A stretch of 7,925 nucleotides of DNA from CAZHRJ01 sp964534765 (GTDB lineage: Bacteria > Lindowbacteria > 2-12-FULL-62-27), in assembly GCA_964534765.1 (NCBI GenBank), contig CAZHRJ010000134.1, forward strand, positions 1 through 7,925, written 5' to 3'. The position numbers and the translations under genes are program-made. This document shows, piece by piece, positions 4,955 through 7,925 of this stretch. The notes below the pieces were generated by a model. It was not told the DNA's origin. It was given only the letters and a program-made list of their open reading frames with translations, and made no database searches. Within the stretch, counting starts at the first letter, position 1; every line of letters begins with the position of its first letter.

Positions 4955-7029
4955 TCCTCAAAGGACTCCATCAGGGTGGTGGTGTATCGGCCGGCACGGT
5001 CACCGTCAAGATGGAGAGACAAATTTCCGTCCACCGGGGCCGACAAGCAGGGCGCGGCGCCGTGGGATGCGCGATCAAGATCGATGGCTCGAACTTCGCT
5101 TGTCTCTGCTGGCCCCGTCAAGAATAGATTCGGAGCCGATTTTGAGGCCGGCACGATCAGCGAAGTCGATTTCGACTTTTCTAGCACCAGCCAGCAAGCT
5201 GTTGATCGGTCGGGGGATGGACAAGGCGGCGGATCGGCGGAGGCGGTCCAGTAAATCACGCCAATACCCGGGCGGATCAATTCAAATCCCCGGTCTTCCG
5301 CCACCGTTATACCCGCGGTGGCCGGAGGCGGCCCGGTTCCGACCCGAAAGTCTTTTTCCAACCGGGCCCGCACATTGGCCGGGGCGTCCAGATGGATGAT
5401 GTCCCGGACGCCGGATTTGAGCCAGTCCCGGATCATGGGTCCGAGCGCGGCCGGAGAAACTCCGGTCGGCATGCGGATGCGCACAAAGGGGAGTGTTCGA
5501 CCCTCCCGGATCGCGGAAAAAGGGGCTTGGGCGCCGCCGGCGACAAAGATCGGTCCGGAGGCAAGATCCCGCATTGACGGGTAGGCGGAAAACAGAATCA
5601 ACCATCCGGCCGCGCCGAGGAGCCACACGCGGGGCCGAGCCGGTGCCAGCCACAAAAACAAGACCCAGCCGGCAAGAAACACAACAAGGAAGAGGAGGGG
5701 GAAATAGCCAAAATTCGAGGAGACGTTTAAAGCGGCCGGGAGGATTTGCAGCAACTGGATCGTCAGGCCATAGCAGGCATCGCCGATCCAGAAAAGCCAC
5801 GCAGCCAGGGCCGGCCAAACCAGCGCCACGGCCGCGCCGGCCGCGGCCCAGACGATCAGGAATGTGAAGACCGGTAAAAAGAGGAGGTTGGAGAGAATCG
5901 ATAGCCAGGACCAGCGGTAAAACAGATGGGCCGTCAGAGGAGCCGTAAATACTTGAATCAGGAGCAACGGCAAAAGGGCCTGCATCCATCCCGACAGCGG
6001 GGATTCGGAGGCACGGGACTGCTTGATGACCCGCGCGGCCAAAGCCAAAGCCAGAACGGACAGATAGGAAAGCTGAAAGCCCGCATGGGCCAGATCCTGG
6101 GGGAATATAAGAAACTCGATCACAAACGCAGCCGACAAAAAAGTCAGAACCCTCGACGGGAATTGATTCAGGTGTCCGATCAGCGCCAGCAACGTGCAGA
6201 TCGTGGCGCGAAGCACGGGGGGCTGAAGGCCCACCATAACGCAAAACCCGAGGACAACCACGGCCGTAACCCAACCGGCCGCTTCGCGCCCCAGGAGGGG
6301 AACCAGACAGAAAAAAACCGCGGCGGCTAGGAGCGAGGTGTGCATGCCGGATACGGCGATGATGTGCGTGAGGCCGTTTTCCTCGAGAACCCGGCGGGTT
6401 TCGGGGTTCAGATCCTGTCGTTTACCGAAGAGTTCCGCGCGGGCGAAGGCCAGGAATTCCGGCGGCGGCCGGGCCCGGACAAGAGCGGTGTCGATCCGGT
6501 CCCGTATGGTGAGACACAGATACTGGATCTGCTCCAACGGGCTTGCGACCGGCACGGGGCCATCGAAAGGTTCCCAGTGATAGGGGACAATACGGGCGCC
6601 ATGCGCAACGCCGCTGATCAGAATGGTTTGACGATACTGGGGCAGAGTGGAGAGATGATCAAGCAGGATCGCCATGATCCGGCCCTCATTGGGCGAATCA
6701 ACGCATTCAACCAGCGCCCGCTTCTCCAGATACGGGTCGGACAACACACGGACCTTCAGTTGATACACGGGTCCGAACATCTGCGCGAAGCGGCCGGCTT
6801 CAAGTTCCTGCGCCTGCCGGGAAAGGAAAATTCCCAGAACCACCGCGGTCAGCAACGTCATTCCCCAGAACGCCTGATCGAGTAATTGCTTGAGATAAGA
6901 CAGCAGAGCCAGCACGAAAAAGAGAGCGCAGAGGATCGCGAGGGTGAGGCTGGGCCAGGAGAAGACCCGGCCAATTAATCCGCCAGCCAGGAGGGCCAGC
7001 GCGAGTTTTGGCAGGAACGCAACACCCAA
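4951..7029 (-). CDS. comEC: ComEC/Rec2 family DNA uptake channel protein with degenerate C-terminal domain
   Basis: A 692-residue polytopic membrane protein that moves single-stranded transforming DNA across the cytoplasmic membrane. N-terminal membrane segments lie at about 5-70. A soluble region (80-185) follows, where an OB-fold domain is expected. The Competence core (about 190-480) holds the signature ELFGKR (199-204), GLTHIIAVSGMH (219-230), QPPVLRA (269-275) and HAGFQLSYLS (315-324), with many hydrophobic helices. Residues about 490-692 occupy the place of the metallo-beta-lactamase-like domain but lack the HxHxDH metal motif. The start is TTG: the codon before it is an in-frame TGA and no ATG follows near the N-terminus, so the first codon is unusual but forced. 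The gene lies 41 bases after comEA and overlaps the glycosyltransferase start by four bases. Homologue length is usually 700-800 residues, so this one is slightly short. Confidence 0.93.
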   Translation of the reverse strand: MGVAFLPKLALALLAGGLIGRVFSWPSLTLAILCALFFVLALLSYLKQLLDQAFWGMTLLTAVVLGIFLSRQAQELEAGRFAQMFGPVYQLKVRVLSDPYLEKRALVECVDSPNEGRIMAILLDHLSTLPQYRQTILISGVAHGARIVPYHWEPFDGPVPVASPLEQIQYLCLTIRDRIDTALVRARPPPEFLAFARAELFGKRQDLNPETRRVLEENGLTHIIAVSGMHTSLLAAAVFFCLVPLLGREAAGWVTAVVVLGFCVMVGLQPPVLRATICTLLALIGHLNQFPSRVLTFLSAAFVIEFLIFPQDLAHAGFQLSYLSVLALALAARVIKQSRASESPLSGWMQALLPLLLIQVFTAPLTAHLFYRWSWLSILSNLLFLPVFTFLIVWAAAGAAVALVWPALAAWLFWIGDACYGLTIQLLQILPAALNVSSNFGYFPLLFLVVFLAGWVLFLWLAPARPRVWLLGAAGWLILFSAYPSMRDLASGPIFVAGGAQAPFSAIREGRTLPFVRIRMPTGVSPAALGPMIRDWLKSGVRDIIHLDAPANVRARLEKDFRVGTGPPPATAGITVAEDRGFELIRPGIGVIYWTASADPPPCPSPDRSTACWLVLEKSKSTSLIVPASKSAPNLFLTGPAETSEVRAIDLDRASHGAAPCLSAPVDGNLSLHLDGDRAGRYTTTLMESFEE

Positions 7030-7070
7030 TCAGATCACGCCCGGATCATCGGCGCCGCCGTGAGCGGGAC

Positions 7071-7745
7071 CTATTCGACCGTGATGAGGGGTTCCAGCCA
7101 TTGGTAGGTTTTTCTGCCAATGCCACGGACACGGAGAATATCCTGTTTCTGTTTGAACGTTCCGTGCGCGTTCCGCTCGGCGATGATGCGGCGGGCGGTT
7201 TCAGGTCCGATCCGTGGGAGATTTTGAAGTTCTTCGACCGTGGCGCGATTGATATTGACGCGTGTGCCGGCCGATTTTTCTGAAAGCGGGCTCCGGGGAG
7301 CGGCGGTGGACCGGATTCGGACGCGTTGAAGAGTCTCGTCGGTCAACCAGACCTTTCCGGCTGTCCCGGACAATCGGGCTGGAATGTGGACTTCATCTCC
7401 ATCCCTCAGCGGACGGCCGTATTCGGCATGATCGAGGCAGGCCGTCGCCTTCGGCCGGACGGCCTCGAAGAGTCCCTTGAGAGTCGTGCCCTCAAGCAGA
7501 GTCAGCGTTCCCGGCCGGTCGACCTCCCCGGTGACGGTGACGATGATGGAGGCAATATCGGACGCCGACATCCTCACCGCCACGACCGGCCGATGGAGGT
7601 GGGGACTGACAAACGGCATGGGGAATTGAGCCGGATGGGCGCGAAAAAAGGCCAATCCAGCGCCGACCAGAAGGATCGACATCGACGCCTTTGCCCTCCA
7701 GGACATTTCTTGCGAAGACTCGCGAACGCCGGACTGAACACTCAT
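7071..7745 (-). CDS. comEA: ComEA-type competence DNA receptor, SLBB plus helix-hairpin-helix
   Basis: A 224-residue membrane-anchored DNA-binding protein that captures incoming double-stranded DNA and passes it to ComEC. A basic-flanked hydrophobic anchor lies at about 20-34. The SLBB domain spans about 66-122 (IIVTVTGEVDRPGT at 67-80, then LRDGDEVHIP at 113-122). After a Ser/Arg/Pro linker the two helix-hairpin-helix motifs fill 163-223, including VNINRATVEELQNLPRIG (163-180) and LRVRGIGRKTY (204-214). This SLBB-HhH form is the longer one known from Bacillus; many proteobacterial ComEA proteins carry only the HhH part. Start: ATG at 7745, with a poor Shine-Dalgarno; Met22 has GGAGG 12 bases upstream and would leave the anchor almost intact, so it is an alternative. 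First visible gene of a comEA-comEC-glycosyltransferase unit. Confidence 0.93.
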   Translation of the reverse strand: MSVQSGVRESSQEMSWRAKASMSILLVGAGLAFFRAHPAQFPMPFVSPHLHRPVVAVRMSASDIASIIVTVTGEVDRPGTLTLLEGTTLKGLFEAVRPKATACLDHAEYGRPLRDGDEVHIPARLSGTAGKVWLTDETLQRVRIRSTAAPRSPLSEKSAGTRVNINRATVEELQNLPRIGPETARRIIAERNAHGTFKQKQDILRVRGIGRKTYQWLEPLITVE

Positions 7746-7774
7746 GCTTCAGGCACCACAATCTTTGTAACACA

Positions 7775-7793
7775 ATACACAGCAACAGTGTAT
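7775..7793. promoter_or_regulatory. Inverted repeat ATACAC-N7-GTGTAT upstream of comEA
   Basis: Six-base arms (7775-7780 and 7788-7793) around a 7-base spacer, centred about 39 bases before the comEA ATG. On the minus strand the arm nearer the window edge overlaps a TATACA -10-like hexamer (7789-7794). The place and symmetry fit a repressor or activator site, but six-base arms can occur by chance. Confidence 0.3.
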
Positions 7794-7881
7794 AGAGAGG
7801 TCCATTCAGCCCAAAGATGTGAGCACCCATTTCATAGCGATTTGAATATCTACAATCCATGTTCCAATAATTAGTTCCCGG

Positions 7882-7900
7882 TGAAAAAGTGCGCTTTTCA
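7882..7900. other. AT-rich hairpin with UNCG-type tetraloop
   Basis: TGAAAAAG (7882-7889) pairs with CTTTTCA (7894-7900), with one bulged A, around the loop TGCG, which in plus-strand RNA is a UNCG-family tetraloop. A-rich and T-rich arms on both strands are reminiscent of a weak bidirectional terminator, perhaps for a gene to the right of the window. Confidence 0.25.
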
Positions 7901-7925
7901 TAAAACATTTTGACGAAAATATTTT

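Larger units (their letters stand above)
7746..7925. other. AT-rich non-coding region upstream of comEA
   Basis: About 180 bases up to the window edge, clearly more AT-rich than the coding DNA. No convincing gene lies in it on either strand. It probably holds the comEA promoter, but no -35/-10 pair with good spacing stands out on the minus strand. A plus-strand TTGACG at 7910-7915 could be the -35 of a divergent gene beyond the edge. Confidence 0.5.

Noticed and set aside
5282..6274. A 330-codon minus-strand frame inside comEC
   Set aside because: It overlaps the conserved ComEC core in another frame and has Pro/Arg/Gly-rich shadow composition.
7492..7908. A 138-codon minus-strand frame starting at 7908, partly upstream of comEA
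   Set aside because: Its second half overlaps the comEA SLBB region out of frame. The first half shows no domain or ribosome binding site, so it is probably chance.

Overview
The window is a piece of bacterial chromosome, moderately GC-rich, with ordinary dense gene packing. I see no insertion sequence, integrase, phage gene, CRISPR array or toxin-antitoxin pair. It contains seven protein genes and one tRNA gene. Six of the protein genes and the tRNA lie on the minus strand; only the yceI-like gene is on the plus strand. A Sec-exported YceI-type lipocalin and a membrane-anchored TPR protein suggest a Gram-negative cell plan. The gene mix would fit a Desulfobacterota- or Nitrospinota-like lineage, but that is a guess and the sequence alone does not settle the phylum.

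Right part (about 4256-7925, read right to left): an AT-rich upstream region leads into comEA (SLBB plus helix-hairpin-helix DNA receptor), then comEC (DNA uptake channel), then a family 2 glycosyltransferase whose ATG overlaps the comEC stop as ATGA. comEA and comEC form a DNA-uptake module. The glycosyltransferase, of the dolichol-phosphate-mannose-synthase type, looks like a translationally coupled passenger. A perfect 8-bp hairpin lies between its 3' end and that of the convergent yceI-like gene.

Middle (about 3282-4215): the yceI-like gene (plus strand, signal peptide, strong ribosome binding site) diverges from a tRNA gene with a CAU anticodon. The tRNA sequence looks more like the lysidine-modified Ile2 type than elongator Met.

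Left part (1-3231, minus strand): a coiled-coil protein with a C4 zinc ribbon follows the tRNA by 50 bases with no visible terminator. Next, behind its own promoter-like sequences, comes a membrane-anchored TPR protein. A stand-alone PncC/CinA C-terminal amidohydrolase follows, starting at a GTG one codon after the TPR stop and running off the left edge.

I found no undescribed multi-gene system. The points most worth a second look are the ComEC C-terminal domain, which looks like a metallo-beta-lactamase fold stripped of its metal ligands; the TTG start of comEC directly behind an in-frame stop; the identity of the CAU tRNA; and the altered active-site motifs in the PncC-like protein.
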